Shown here one piece after another: positions 43,448 through 53,713 of a DNA stretch of 62,000 bases. A program made the translations under genes and the position numbers. Source of the DNA: Mesostigma viride (Eukaryota; Streptophyta; Mesostigmatophyceae; Mesostigmatales; Mesostigmataceae); the NCBI GenBank assembly GCA_009746045.1, contig RPFO01000253.1:5358145-5420144 (forward strand), in the 5' to 3' direction. Within the stretch, counting starts at the first letter, position 1, and every line of letters begins with the position of its first letter. The notes below the pieces were generated by a model. It was not told where the DNA came from. It ran no database searches and worked only from the letters and a program-made list of their open reading frames with translations.

Positions 43448-44623
43448 GCGCGTGAGGTGTGGGAAGGCACGTCACCCCTGGTGGTCCAGACACCCTCGTT
43501 TTGGATGGAGGAAGTGAGGGCAGAATTCATGGGCTTGTTGAAGGCCATAGAGGGACTGCAGAGTGCCTCGATTGTGTGGCGTATCACTTTGATGCGTGCT
43601 CTGTTTGAGCTGATGACATTCGAGGTATCCCCGTACGACCCTTCGTTGTTTGTGGCACAGACTCCCTCAGGTCCCTTGTTTGTACAATTGCATGGGGATG
43701 ACCTGCGAGTGGTAGCACCCCGTGCTGTTCTGCATCAGTTCTATGCAGATCTCGCTAAGCGTTTCCCTGTGGGCGAGCTGCAGGTGGTGGACCAGCAGAC
43801 TCCGCGTGTCTTCTGCGGTGTAGTGCAGACCCTGCGAGTGACGTCTGGTAGGCATCAGATGCACCTGGGTATTCCTGACAAGTATCGGGAGAAGGTGATG
43901 GGCTCGGTGGATGAGCTGTGTGCTAAGGGCCTGTGGAGCCGCCTGCGTGGCAAGCTAGGCTGGATGGCGGCAGTGTGTGCGCCCGATCTGGTGGTGCTGA
44001 GTAGGACGGTAGATGACGTGTTGTCGCAAGTCCATCCGTCGGTTGTGAGGCAGTATGTGGCCGAGAGCCAAGGTGTGGTGCTTTCTGGCCTGTCGGTCTC
44101 TCAGCCCGCTGTTCTTCACTGCTTTGCAGATACGTCGGGTGAGGGCAGGGAACTGACCAAGCTGAGGGCACGGATGGGTGGTCTGTTTGTGCTCTGTAAC
44201 CCAGGGGGTCGGGGATCGCTGTGTGGGTGGTATTCGAGACTGTGCAGGCGTGTGGCAGTTGGCTCTGACACTAACGAGTGCCGTGGTGTGTGTGAGTGTA
44301 TCAAGGCTTCGCTGTACCTCGAGCAGTTCTTGCGCTGGATGGGCAAGTGGATGGGTGTCCGTTTGGTGCTGACGACAACTGTGCATACGGATAGCCAGCC
44401 GCTTGTGAGCTTTATCCTTAACAGCTTGTCCAGGACGCGTGACCTCGATTTCCTGCTGTTGAAGGAGCTGTCTTACGCGGTGAGCGTTCTCCATCTGCCG
44501 GGGAGGCTGAACCCGGCGGACGCGGTGACCAAGCTGTTTGCAGCAGCACGAGAGCAGTATCGCATCTTGCGGATGGTGATGGCAGGTTCTCTTGGGGATC
44601 TGCGGGAGTTGTTGGTTGTTTGA
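43448..44623 (+). CDS. element C Pol, second part: RT C-terminus and RNase H
   Basis: A frame from 43418 (401 aa) whose first 11 codons come from the solo LTR. RT: AREVWEG, AIEGLQSAS, then HGDD (residues 92-95, VQLHGDDLRVV) in place of YVDD. Thumb region with LRGKLGWMAAVCAPDL (also in A and B). RNase H: D238 (FADTS), E287 (TNECR), D325 (HTDSQ), D368 (PADAVTK). It is in frame with the first part once the 515 inserted bases are discounted, so C carried an intact pol until the solo LTR's parent inserted. Confidence 0.9.
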   Translation, partial: AREVWEGTSPLVVQTPSFWMEEVRAEFMGLLKAIEGLQSASIVWRITLMRALFELMTFEVSPYDPSLFVAQTPSGPLFVQLHGDDLRVVAPRAVLHQFYADLAKRFPVGELQVVDQQTPRVFCGVVQTLRVTSGRHQMHLGIPDKYREKVMGSVDELCAKGLWSRLRGKLGWMAAVCAPDLVVLSRTVDDVLSQVHPSVVRQYVAESQGVVLSGLSVSQPAVLHCFADTSGEGRELTKLRARMGGLFVLCNPGGRGSLCGWYSRLCRRVAVGSDTNECRGVCECIKASLYLEQFLRWMGKWMGVRLVLTTTVHTDSQPLVSFILNSLSRTRDLDFLLLKELSYAVSVLHLPGRLNPADAVTKLFAAAREQYRILRMVMAGSLGDLRELLVV

Positions 44624-45109
44624 GCTTGGACCCTGTGGAATTTCAGCCTGTGGCCAATTTGATAACGTTGTTTGGGCCGGGGGTGATCCTTATGCCTGCC
44701 CTATACTGATGGTGACCCGGCACGGTTGGATAATTTGCTCCATAATTGATTTGGTGGGGGAGTGTCCTTGGTTGAGGACTGGTGCGGTTGGAACGGGTTT
44801 GTAATGTGTATGGGTCGTGTGGGTGTGCCGGGGTCAAGGGTGGTCGTTTAGATCAGTCTTGTATTCTCGCTTGCTTACATGACTTACTTCAGACACTGGC
44901 AGTATGTGCAACGCGTGAATGGGCGCCAAGTTAGAGGGGTTGGAGCTCCCCTAGTACATAGCGTCTTGTGCGTACTGTCTCCGAGAGTGTTTGTGAGTAA
45001 CCCTTGGGTGGTGGTGGATATTGTGAGGATTGTTGGCATGTATGTCGACTGTGGGTTGTGGTTAAGTGGCCGAGTGGTGGATGTGACTGCTCGAAAGAAA
45101 AGGGGCTGG
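44624..45109 (+). other. element C 3' untranslated region
   Basis: 486 bp between the pol stop and the 3' LTR. The purine run GAAAGAAAAGGGGCTGG just before the LTR (45094-45109) is the likely polypurine tract priming plus-strand synthesis. Confidence 0.7.
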
Positions 45110-45478
45110 TGTTATATTGTGGGCTCGCAGTCACATAAAGTATTGGAATTTGTTTATGCTCGGAATTGGCTAAGTCCGGAGGTCAGCCGGCAGCGCCGCG
45201 CTGAGGTTTATTTGCTGGGCCGGCGGTCAGTGGGAATTTATGTGTACGGTCAGGCAACGGGTCGTAGGTTCTGGCTGTGGGCTATTGGGTTCTGGCCATT
45301 ACCGTTCGTTCCGTGGGCAACCTTGGTTCCGTACCGTTTGTCCAGGCATGCAGTGGGGAGGATCTCGGTTGCGGTGCGTTATGTTGTGGAGTGTCGTTTG
45401 GGAATTATGTTGGTGTATTTCGGTTGGTTTGTACTTGGGTACGTTCTCAGGCCCACGCCGTTGCTCAGCGTTGGGTGA
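44879..45478 (+). CDS. ORF overlapping the element C 3' LTR, doubtful
   Basis: 199 aa starting in the 3' untranslated region and running 369 bp into the 3' LTR. The last 100 residues are rich in Val, Leu, Trp and Tyr with two possible membrane segments (IMLVYFGWFVLGYVL). The same frame in the 5' LTR is broken by a 2-bp insertion. The position is reminiscent of accessory genes overlapping LTRs, but there is no known homologue and chance is likely. Confidence 0.2.
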   Translation: MTYFRHWQYVQRVNGRQVRGVGAPLVHSVLCVLSPRVFVSNPWVVVDIVRIVGMYVDCGLWLSGRVVDVTARKKRGWCYIVGSQSHKVLEFVYARNWLSPEVSRQRRAEVYLLGRRSVGIYVYGQATGRRFWLWAIGFWPLPFVPWATLVPYRLSRHAVGRISVAVRYVVECRLGIMLVYFGWFVLGYVLRPTPLLSVG

Positions 45479-45709
45479 AGCCACAGAGCTACTCGCAGTG
45501 ATGACCTACAGCGGAGCATTGAGTCAAAGCTGTTTGGCGGCGTGAAAGGCCGACACGCAGGAGAAAGCTTTGAATCACGTTGCAGCAAATGCTGTCAATG
45601 GCCGACGTTGTCGACATGTCTGGGGCTGGGCGCTGAGCGAGTAATCTATTCTATTACGTCTTTTTTATTATTCGGAAATACAATACACTTAACGAATTTT
45701 ATTTTAACA
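45110..45709 (+). repeat. element C 3' LTR, 600 bp
   Basis: Uninterrupted LTR, TGTTATATTG...TTTTAACA, followed by the target duplication TAAGG. Confidence 0.95.
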
Positions 45710-45978
45710 TAAGGTTGGGTTGGGAGAGAAGATGGGTAAGGGGACGATGGTCCGTTTGTATAACTAATCTATAAGGATCTATCTCACAGGGTTCATTCAG
45801 GCAAACATCAAATTGGGCACCTTTAAGAAAGTGCTGCCACGCGTGGCAACAATACACCACAGCTAATAGTTCCTGCTGGTGTACAGGATAGTTACGCTCT
45901 GCGGGGAGCATTGTCCTAGAGATATACTCAATTGGCTGTAAGCCCTGACCCTGATCCTGGAGAAGGACCCCCCTATAG
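45710..45978 (-). pseudogene. gypsy element E RNase H, 5' part
   Basis: Minus-strand frames carry IEYISRTMLPAERNYPVHQQELLAVVYCCHAW and IQTDHRPLTHLL landmarks (catalytic Glu of QELLAV and Asp of QTDHRPL) of Ty3/gypsy RNase H. Broken from the RT frame by a frameshift near 45985 and cut at 45714 by element C. Confidence 0.85.
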
Positions 45979-46950
45979 CTACCTTACTATAGCGTCTGTA
46001 GCTACCACAAAGGGTTTGGTAGTATTGGGTAGGATGAGTACGGGAGGAGAGAGGAGTAGGGATTTTAAACACTGAAAAGCAGACTGACACTCACTACTCC
46101 AGATAAAGGGGATATCTTTCTTTAATAAATGATTGATAGGGGCTGCTATAGTTGCGAAGCGAGGGATAAAACGCCTATAATAAGAGGCAATCCCTAAGAA
46201 ACTACGTACACTTTTGACGTCGGTAGGGGTAGGCCAATCCTGAATAGACTTAGTTTTATTCGGGTCGGTAGCAACACCGGCATCTGACAAAACATGTCCT
46301 AAAAATGGGACACTCCTACCAGAACGAACTTTAGCACGGCGCGCCCACAAGGAATTTTCGGACATTATTTCTAAGACTTTCTTTAAATCACGTAGGTGCG
46401 TTTCAAAATCAGGGGAGTAAATAAGGATGTCATCTAAGTAAGCCTGAGCACAAGAACGATCGTGCTCAGCTAAAGAAACAGAGGAGAAGGAAGGATCCTT
46501 TAAATCAGAGGACACTTGAGGAAGGTGAGAATTCCCCATGACAGGTCTAAGCACTTCATTCATCAACATTTGAAAAGAGGCAGGAGAATTACAGAGTCCC
46601 ATAGCCGCTACTCTAAACTGATAATGACCAAAAGGGGTAGCAAAGGCGGTTTTATGGCAATCCTCGGGCGCTATACGCAGTTGCCAAAAACCATCCGCAC
46701 AATCCAGTACAGTGAAACAGGTAGAACCTTTAACCTTATTAAATATATCATCAATACGAGGTAGAGGGTATTTAGACTTCACAGTGATATCATTTAACTT
46801 CCTATAATTAGTAACTAAGCGAAACTTGCCATTTGGCTTAGGGACTAACAGGACACCAGCTGAGTAGGGGGAGTTACTAAGCTCTATCAATCCTGCTTCT
46901 AATAGTGACACTAAAATCTGTTTTAGTTCCTTTAACTCGGTAGGGCCCAT
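45979..46950 (-). pseudogene. gypsy element E reverse transcriptase
   Basis: 323 aa, typical Ty3/gypsy RT: LLVPKPNGKFRLVTNYRKLN, YPLPRIDDIF, first catalytic Asp D83 (VLDCADGFWQ), FRVAAMGLCNSPASFQ, YLDD at 171-174, LGHVLSDAGV, SFLGIASYYRRFI. An extra segment of about 30 residues (about 138-167, Ser/Asp-rich) separates NEVLRP from AQAYLDD, where gypsy RTs usually have about 10 residues. Shows that this canonical gypsy element coexists with the odd copia clade. Confidence 0.92.
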
Positions 46951-47045
46951 TCTATATACATCGGAGAGTGCGTAGGAACTGCACCGTCCTTAATAACTAC
47001 ACGGTGTAAAACAGAACGAGGAGGAGGATAAGAAGGAGTCTTTTC

Positions 47046-47687
47046 TTAAAAAACTTTGGAGGAATCTATCACAGCCATGTACCTTACTATTTCGTTTTCA
47101 GTAAATCCCACCCCTATTGTATCCACTGTGTTCACATCTATATCCACACTATTATTATGGATAGGTATCTCCTGTACTTCTAACTGAAGGAACATACATA
47201 ATAAATAGATAAAGCCATATTCCTTTAGTTCAGATCGCAACTCATCATTGGACATTAATACTTCAGGTATAGGTCTTACAGGAGGATCAACAGGTGTAGG
47301 AGGAGTAATATCTACCAAGGATAAATTTTCTACTCTATAATGACGTTCCGGTACACAGTAAGAGCTATCTGGAAACCAAATGACCATGGTATCATAATTA
47401 ATAGTAATCTTATTATCCTGGTGCCAATCTAATCCTAGTAATACATCAGCGGTAGTGATAGGGCCTATAGTGGCCGTCAGGTTGACAGTACGTCCTTGTA
47501 TAACCAGGGGAAGGGATACCGTACCAGGGGAATGACTGGTGCGACCGTCAGCATAATGGACAGTGACAGGTTTGGTGTGAGGGATAGGGACTAGTCCTAA
47601 ACGCCTAACTAGGGCCTCGCTCACAAAGGAGCTAGCCGCACCGCTATCCACTAACACAGAGACATTCAAAAGTTCATCAGCATGCAA
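47046..47687 (-). pseudogene. gypsy element E protease
   Basis: 213 aa retropepsin with a canonical active site, VLVDSGAASSFV (D14-S-G), HYADGRT and ADVLLGLDWH (ILG-type signature). It gives a useful contrast to the DTQ/DTN domains of A-D. The frame ends at 47046; the sense continues in another frame towards RT (PPPRSVLHRVVIKDGAVP). Confidence 0.88.
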
Positions 47688-48129
47688 GAAATAAGGGGTC
47701 TACAACAGCATGAGGGACGGTTAAGCCACCATTCCAAAACATAAGAGGACGAACACGTAAGGGTAGGGATGATTCAGCTCCTACAGAAGTTATGAAAACA
47801 GGCAGGCAAAAACTATTATCTGGGGTACTATCTAAGGACCTGTCCAGGTTACCCCCGGCTGACAGGCCTACTGTTCCCCCTCCCCCCCCACATCCACGGA
47901 GACTAACCCCGAAGAAGACCCTGCGAAAAAGCCACTGCTGGAGGGTCACGAGGGAGCGAAGAGGGTGCAGGAGCCTGATTATCATAGGGGAACCCTGAGG
48001 GTCCTGTCTGCACCGCATTCAGCCTACTAGGGGTAGCTGAGGGAATGCGCCCTGAAGTGGGACGAATAGGAGCACGCTGAGGGGTACGAAGAGGGCGAGC
48101 GTCGGGATGAGGGGGATCACCAGAAAGGA

Positions 48130-49566
48130 ACTTGGGGCACTCCCCCTTAATTAATATGGCCCACCTCATGACAGTGATAACACGAGATGTGAGACACATC
48201 CAATGCAGATATATCTGTAACACAAATATCTAATTCTTCTACATATGCCTATTCTTCTTCAGGAGTGAGGACAAGGTTATGAACCCTAGTACACAAAGGA
48301 GCATGAGCATACATGCAATCAGCAACACGGAGGAGATGGGTAGGAAGAGGAGTGGTAAAGAAATCTGCTACTCTTAATAGACGCTGTCGCACATGCTTGA
48401 GGGGCAGATCAGTGAAACGGTAGGCAGAGAACTGGCGCTTTACCTCACGTAATAAGGGTCTACTGAGGCCTTGTAGGAAACGAGCACGTACTTCTGCGCC
48501 CGACAAATCCCTAATTCGTACCATCTGTGCATCAAATTCTTTCATGTACTCCTTAAAGGATTTAGTACCCTGCTGCAAAGTACCAAAGGCTAATCTATCC
48601 TGCCAATCTGCATCAGGAGGGACTAAATCAGTGGTTCTCTAAACGCTTAAACAATTCTGCTACTGAGTTCGGGTAGGCATGAGAGGCCAAAGACTCACAC
48701 TGGATGAGGTTAGCAAGCTCAGGAGTAATACAGGTAGTAAGATAGTGAGGGACTAGTACAGCATCAGAGAGACGCCATCTATTATGATTTTGCCACGACT
48801 CTGTATTCTGGGTAAGCAACATAATAAAAGTGAAAAACTGTTGAGGGGTAGACTTAACATCCAACTTGGGTAGGTTAGCAAAGAGGGGAAGAGCAGGGGG
48901 CTTGGGGGGATTAGAAGGGTCCGATTTACCCATAGGACCACTGTCTTCCACTGCTACATACGAGGGATAGAAAGAAGGAAGAGGAAAGGTTTTGGATAGG
49001 GGTCTAGACGGGGCCACCGTTTCAGGGTGGTGCCCATAGGAGAAGGGAACAGTATATTGCTCACGAAGGGAGGAGTAGGCATGATGATCATAGTTTCTGT
49101 CATCTAGAGGCATGGTGCTGAAATCACTATTAACTTCTAAATCAGCCACACGGGTAGGGACCTGGGCAGCCTCGTAGGCCGTATCAGGGTAGGACCAAGA
49201 AGCAGGAGGAGGAAAGGGAACTGCGCTAGGGCGACCAGACGGGCCTACAGGGGCAGGGTTACGACCCATGTTATAAGCAGGGATAGAAGGAACAGGATGA
49301 GGTTGAGGCCTAGCAGCATTATCAGGAAGTGAGGACCTGATTGAGGGGTGAGCCAAGGTTGCAGGAGGGGCAGGGGCCTGGTTCATGGTGAAAGAAGGGT
49401 CTTCACTAAATCTAACATGCATACGTTGTTCAAAGGTAGGAGGGGTGACAGAGGGACGACGATTGTTATTATTATTATTATTGTTGGCATTATTAGAATT
49501 ATTAGTGGTAGGTATAGGCGACATCTCTCCACCCACTAGATCCATGTTCAGTTTGAGGAAAAACAA
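48130..49566 (-). pseudogene. gypsy element E Gag
   Basis: From ATG 49566 a 312-aa frame: Asn-rich start (AAT repeats at 49470-49500), Pro-rich region, then PALPLFANLPKLDVKSTPQQFFTFIMLL, a capsid-like start. After a shift near 48645 it continues in 48578-48249 as FKEYMKEFDAQMVRI...RFLQGLSRPLLREVKRQF, the retrotransposon gag (RETROTRANS_GAG) core. A zinc knuckle C-x2-C-x4-H-x4-C (CYHCHEVGH..GEC) lies at about 48140-48205 with one more shift inside. Confidence 0.85.
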
Positions 49567-49787
49567 TTAAGGTTGCAATAAGGAAAAGGACAAAGCCCTA
49601 ATTTAAAGCAAGGAAAGAAAAAAGGAAAAACTTTTAATGTCCTAAGAAAGGAAAACAAGTAAAATCAATCCCCGGCTGGCGCAAGCCGGGAATTGTGACG
49701 TGGCAGTTTGGGGGAATTAGCAAGTGGCACCGGGGGGCGGAGGAAGGGGAGTGAGAAATCGGCGCGCCGGGAACTACCCCGAGTGAG
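49567..49787. other. gypsy element E leader, no LTR seen
   Basis: Untranslated DNA upstream of gag. The inverted repeat CCCCGGCTGGCGCAAGCCGGG lies near 49671-49690. Sequence passes into the 43-bp satellite; the 5' LTR of E is not present here. Confidence 0.5.
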
Positions 49788-50512
49788 ACAACGAAGCGCT
49801 GGGAGCTAATATCTGTCTCACTAGAGTGAGACAACGACGCGCTGGGAACTAATATCTGTCTCACTTGAGTGAGACAACGACGCGCTGGAAACTACCCGTT
49901 GTCTCACTCAAGTGAGACAACGACGCGCTGGGAACTAATATCTGTCTCACTAGGGTGAGACAACGACGCTGTAGGAAGTACCCGTTGTCTCACTCAAGTG
50001 AGACAACGACGCGCTGAGAACTAATATCTGTCTCAGTAGAGTGAGACAACGACGCGCTGGGAACTAATATCTGTCTCACTTGAGTGAGACAACGACGCGC
50101 TGGAAACTACCCGTTGTCTCACTCAAGTGAGACAACGACGCGCTGGGAACTAATATCTGTCTCACTAGGGTGAGACAACGACGCTGTAGGAAGTACCCGT
50201 TGTCTCACTCAAGTGAGACAACGACGCGCTGGGAACTAATATCTGTCTCACTAGAGTGAGACAACGACGCGCTGGGAACTACTATCTGTCTCACTTGAGT
50301 GAGACAACGACGCGCTGGAAACTACCCGTTGTCTCACTCAAGTGAGACAACGACGCGCTGGAAACTAATATCTGTCTCACTAGGGTGAGACAACGACGCG
50401 CTGGGAACTAATATCTGTCTCACTTGAGTGAGACAACGACGCGCTGGAAACTACCCGTTGTCTCACTCAAGTGAGATAACGACGCGCTGGGAACTAATAT
50501 ATATTAGTTCCC
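49788..50512 (+). repeat. 43-bp palindromic satellite, left array (~17 units)
   Basis: Units start GTGAGACAACGACGCGCTGG and continue with either GAACTAATATCTGTCTCACT or AAACTACCCGTTGTCTCACT, then three bases. Each junction forms an imperfect palindrome TGTCTCACT-yra-GTGAGACA. The two spacer variants alternate irregularly. Confidence 0.92.
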
Positions 50513-50514
50513 TC

Positions 50515-51079
50515 GAGGGAGGGAGGGAGGGAGGGAGGGAGGGAGGGAGGGAGGGAGGGAGGAGGGAGGAGGGAGGGAGGGAGGGAGGGAGGGAGGGAGG
50601 GAGGGAGGGAGGGAGGGAGGGAGGAGGGAGGGAGGGAGGGAGGGAGGGAGGGAGGGAGGAGGGAGGGAGGGAGGGAGGGAGGGAGGGAGGGAGGAGGGAG
50701 GGAGGGAGGGAGGGAGGGAGGGAGGGAGGGAGGGAGGGAGGGAGGGAGGGAGGGAGGAGGGAGGGAGGGAGGGAGGGAGGGAGGGAGGGAGGGAGGGAGG
50801 GAGGGAGGGAGGGAGGGAGGGAGGGAGGGAGGGAGGAGGGAGGGAGGGAGGGAGGGAGGGAGGAGGGAGGGAGGGAGGGAGGGAGGAGGGAGGGAGGGAG
50901 GGAGGGAGGGAGGGGAGGGAGGGAGGGAGGGAGGGAGGGAGGGAGGGAGGGAGGGAGGGAGGGAGGGAGGGAGGGAGGGAGGGAGGGAGGGAGGGAGGGA
51001 GGGAGGGAGGGAGGGAGGGAGGGAGGAGGGAGGGAGGGAGGGAGGGAGGGAGGGAGGGAGGGAGGGAGGGAGGGAGGGA
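50515..51079 (+). repeat. (GGGA)n tract, ~560 bp
   Basis: Tetranucleotide GGGA/GGAG repeats with scattered 3-base GGA units. The G-rich strand has the spacing of continuous G-quadruplex motifs. Large Gly-Arg-Glu and Pro-Ser-Leu 'ORFs' here are artefacts. Confidence 0.97.
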
Positions 51080-52536
51080 TGCGGGCAAGCAGTCCAACCG
51101 GTTCTATGCTATCTATCTAGAGACTATACTAACTAATCCTAAGGCAGGCCAGATAACTCTATAACTAACTGGATCATGCACATCAACTGAGGAGGGCAAA
51201 GTACACTCCCTTCTCTCATTGCCTGAAAGGCAGGCCACGGGTTCAAGGCAGGGCACATGTGCTCACTAGGGGAGTCTAGCAAGTGCTGTGGGTGCAATAA
51301 AGCCTTGAAGCAGCAGATGCACAGTAGAGCTTCCCTGTGGTCGAAAGGCCAGCCACAGATAGGCATGGAACTCATTAAGGAGGCGCTGGTTTGGGAGAGT
51401 ATAAAGGTCTCTCCCGGAGCCTGAGGGTTCTTCCCTCCCCACAATGCTAGCGATCGTTAGCGTGAGGCGTGAACCCATTCTGCATTGGCGGTGTTCACCA
51501 TCTCCTGAAGAAAAGAATTGACACATGTTGTCTCATTCATATGTGTAATTAGGGGGGAAGCATGGTAACTTACAACAAGAAACTTCCAACATGCCGTTGA
51601 ATAAGAAGTAGTGCAGATTGCACATACCAAAACACCGCTGACATGACAAACATTATACTGCCATAATATTTACCAGTCTTGAAGTGGTTGCGGTGCTTGA
51701 GCTTGTCAAACAACCTAGATCATTTAGTGCCATTAATTGGCATACGCTGGTGAGAGCATTGACCTCAGTCTAGAACAAGATACACGAGAGGCATGTGTGT
51801 AGTAGTAAGTAGTGGAAGTTGAACGTGGGGCCGCAAAGAGGTGCATAGGAGTAACCGTGGACACAAGAGTCATGCTACCTTGACTGAGTAGATTAAAGAT
51901 GCAGCTAGGTAGGCACAACCCTAGTACCGACAAAACCACCGTCATGAGGGCTAAAATCAGGAATGAAGCTCCCCACGGCAGCAGAGGGTTACCGCAAGCT
52001 ACAACCTTAACGGTTGACATAGCGCTCTTCAATGAAAGCAGTAATGCAAGTCTATTTCGCACTTACCTGTCATGGCTGCCGTTCCATGAAGTTACCCATT
52101 TTATTGCCTTAGGAGCTACGTCTTGCAAACAAGTAAGTAACGATGATGTTGTGCCAGCAAGGCTACTGCCATGCTACTGCAGCAGATTCTAATTGACATC
52201 GCTACATCTGACGCGAAGTACTTTAAGAGATATGCAAAGAACCATGCACGTGAATTTTGCGGCGCCGGTAATCAGATACCTCAATGCATGTCACTGTCTT
52301 CCATTCAAACCGGCCTCGATGGTAGGCTTCTAACGATACACCTATCGACATTGTACAAAGCACCCTGAAAGCACACCGCACTGTCCCTCTTTCTGCGCCA
52401 AAATCGAAGTTCGCATTCTTTTCAGACTCTAGGCATGTAGTTGCCACCGGCATGCAATGGCACCGCTCACGGCCATTATTTGAAGATGAATCGCCTTTGT
52501 TTTCCCATTTTCCCTGGGCGTCAGAATTAGCAGCCC
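51080..52536. other. unique DNA between the satellite arrays, no gene recognised
   Basis: Only short frames; the longest (minus strand, 51139-51444, 101 aa) has no recognisable domain. It is probably the interior of a foldback-like element bounded by the two satellite arrays. Confidence 0.45.
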
Positions 52537-52822
52537 GCCGTTGTCTCCCTCGAGTGAGACAACGGGTAGTTCCCAGCGCGTCGTTGTCTCCCTCGAGTGA
52601 GACAACGGGTAGTTCCCAGCTCGCTGTCGTCTCACTCAAGTGAGACAGATAGTAGTTCCCAGCGCGTCGTTGTCTCACTCAAGTGAGACAGATAGTAGTT
52701 CCCACCGCGCCGATGTCTCACTCGGTGAGACAGATATAAGTTCCCAGCTAGCCGTTGTCTCACTCGGTGAGACAGATATAAGATCCCAGCGCGCCGTTGT
52801 CTCACTACCGTGAGACAACGGG
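52537..52822 (-). repeat. 43-bp palindromic satellite, right array (~6-7 units, inverted)
   Basis: Reverse orientation of the left array (TAGTTCCCAGCGCGTCGTTGTCTC units). More diverged, with some GTCTCCCTCG variants. Confidence 0.9.
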
Positions 52823-52940
52823 TAGTTGCCAGAGCCACAGGACTGCCACACCACACCGACTTTCTTGAGCTGCTGGCAGCGTTCGAGCGCCGCGCCTTTG
52901 GTCTGGTCGCCGGACTTTGGTTACTAGCACCAGTATCACC

Positions 52941-53610
52941 TCATTCACCTGGTATGCTGGCGGCAACAACGCGCTCCGCCTGCACTGGGCTGTTCTGGAC
53001 CGCGGTTTCTGGAAGTACTTCAGCGTCTGACACGGACTTCTCCATTGCGCTGGAAACTTCTCGAATTGGTGGAACTTCCACTGAGTGGGCCGGCGCAGAG
53101 TATAAAAAGCCACGCAGTGTGCGAGTAATGCCCAGTAGGCCGCCCCCGATCCCGCATACACGGGCAAGCATGGCCAGTATGACCGTTAGGCCCATGGCCA
53201 GCCACTCCGCCGCGTGTCCCGAGGCACGTGAGATGCTGCGCTCGCTGCTCGCCATTTTCTGCCCTTGACAGGCAGCGTCGACGTCCTTGAAGCTCGTCGC
53301 CGAAGATTTCAGCTCTGGGATGGCGTCCATCGCTGCGTCCGCACCGCGCGCGGGCAAAAAGTTGGCGTTGTTCCTCGTCACGATGCTGCAGGGCCTGCTG
53401 TTCAGCACAGCAACCCGCTTGGCGAGGTCGACGTTGTGGCCATCCTTGACGAGCCGGCCGACAGATAAAAGTCGGGTGCTCAGCTTTGGAACGAGCAGCG
53501 CGTTTTGGGAGGTGCACGTCTGCCTCCTGGCCCGGCAGCTTTAGCTTGACAGTCCCGATGGGTGTCGCCTTCAGTTTGCCGCCTGAGCCGGCGATTTCCC
53601 TGTTGTGAGG
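52941..53610 (-). pseudogene. conventional copia protease remnant joined to a membrane-segment frame
   Basis: Minus strand near 53605-53340: KLKATPIGTVKLKLPG, then after a 1-base shift NALLVPKLSTRLLSVGRLVKDGHNV, then CSIVTRNN. This is the second half of a standard Ty1/copia protease and pre-integrase region (cf. 'NVLYVPKLS.NLLSVSKL'). The first half with the active Asp is absent. The frame continues to 52941 with an unrelated Ser/Ala-rich region and one strong hydrophobic segment (WLAMGLTVILAMLARVCGIGGGLLG). It is either a chance fusion on a decayed copy or a remnant captured by another gene. Confidence 0.55.
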
Positions 53611-53684
53611 GTGCAGGTGTTAGGGTCCAGATATCACAGATAGGTCAGATGTGAAATATCAAGTAGTGGCCAATCATTTGTTGA

Positions 53685-53713
53685 CACGTGGCACAATGTC
53701 GCTGTGCCACGTG
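53685..53713. other. perfect 11-bp stem hairpin
   Basis: CACGTGGCACA, 7-nt loop, TGTGCCACGTG. More GTGGC/GCCAC words follow to 53765. Possibly a transposon end or protein-binding site. Confidence 0.5.

Larger units (their letters stand above)
36483..45709 (+). mobile_element. LTR retrotransposon C (copia-type, Gag-[UGA]-IN-PR-RT-RH)
   Basis: A complete element with canonical ends TGTTA...TAACA and the target duplication TAAGG (36478-36482 and 45710-45714), inserted in the RNase H gene of gypsy element E. The LTRs are 602 bp (without the nested element) and 600 bp and nearly identical. The coding sequence is one frame from 38916 to 44623, interrupted by a single UGA at 40143 and by a solo LTR at 42938-43447 whose 515-bp net gain shifts the frame. 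No other frameshift is apparent. The primer-binding region after the LTR reads TGTACTAGGTTGGGG. Confidence 0.95.

Noticed and set aside
49788-50512. CRISPR-like array of 43-bp repeats
   Set aside because: No unique spacers: the whole unit repeats, with two spacer variants only, and the context is eukaryotic. It is a palindromic satellite.
50428-51120. Long Gly-Arg-Glu or Pro-Ser-Leu proteins on both strands
   Set aside because: Pure translation of the (GGGA)n tract.
51139-51526. Small host gene between the satellite arrays
   Set aside because: No domain, no supporting signal, and the frame is only about 100 codons; left as unassigned.
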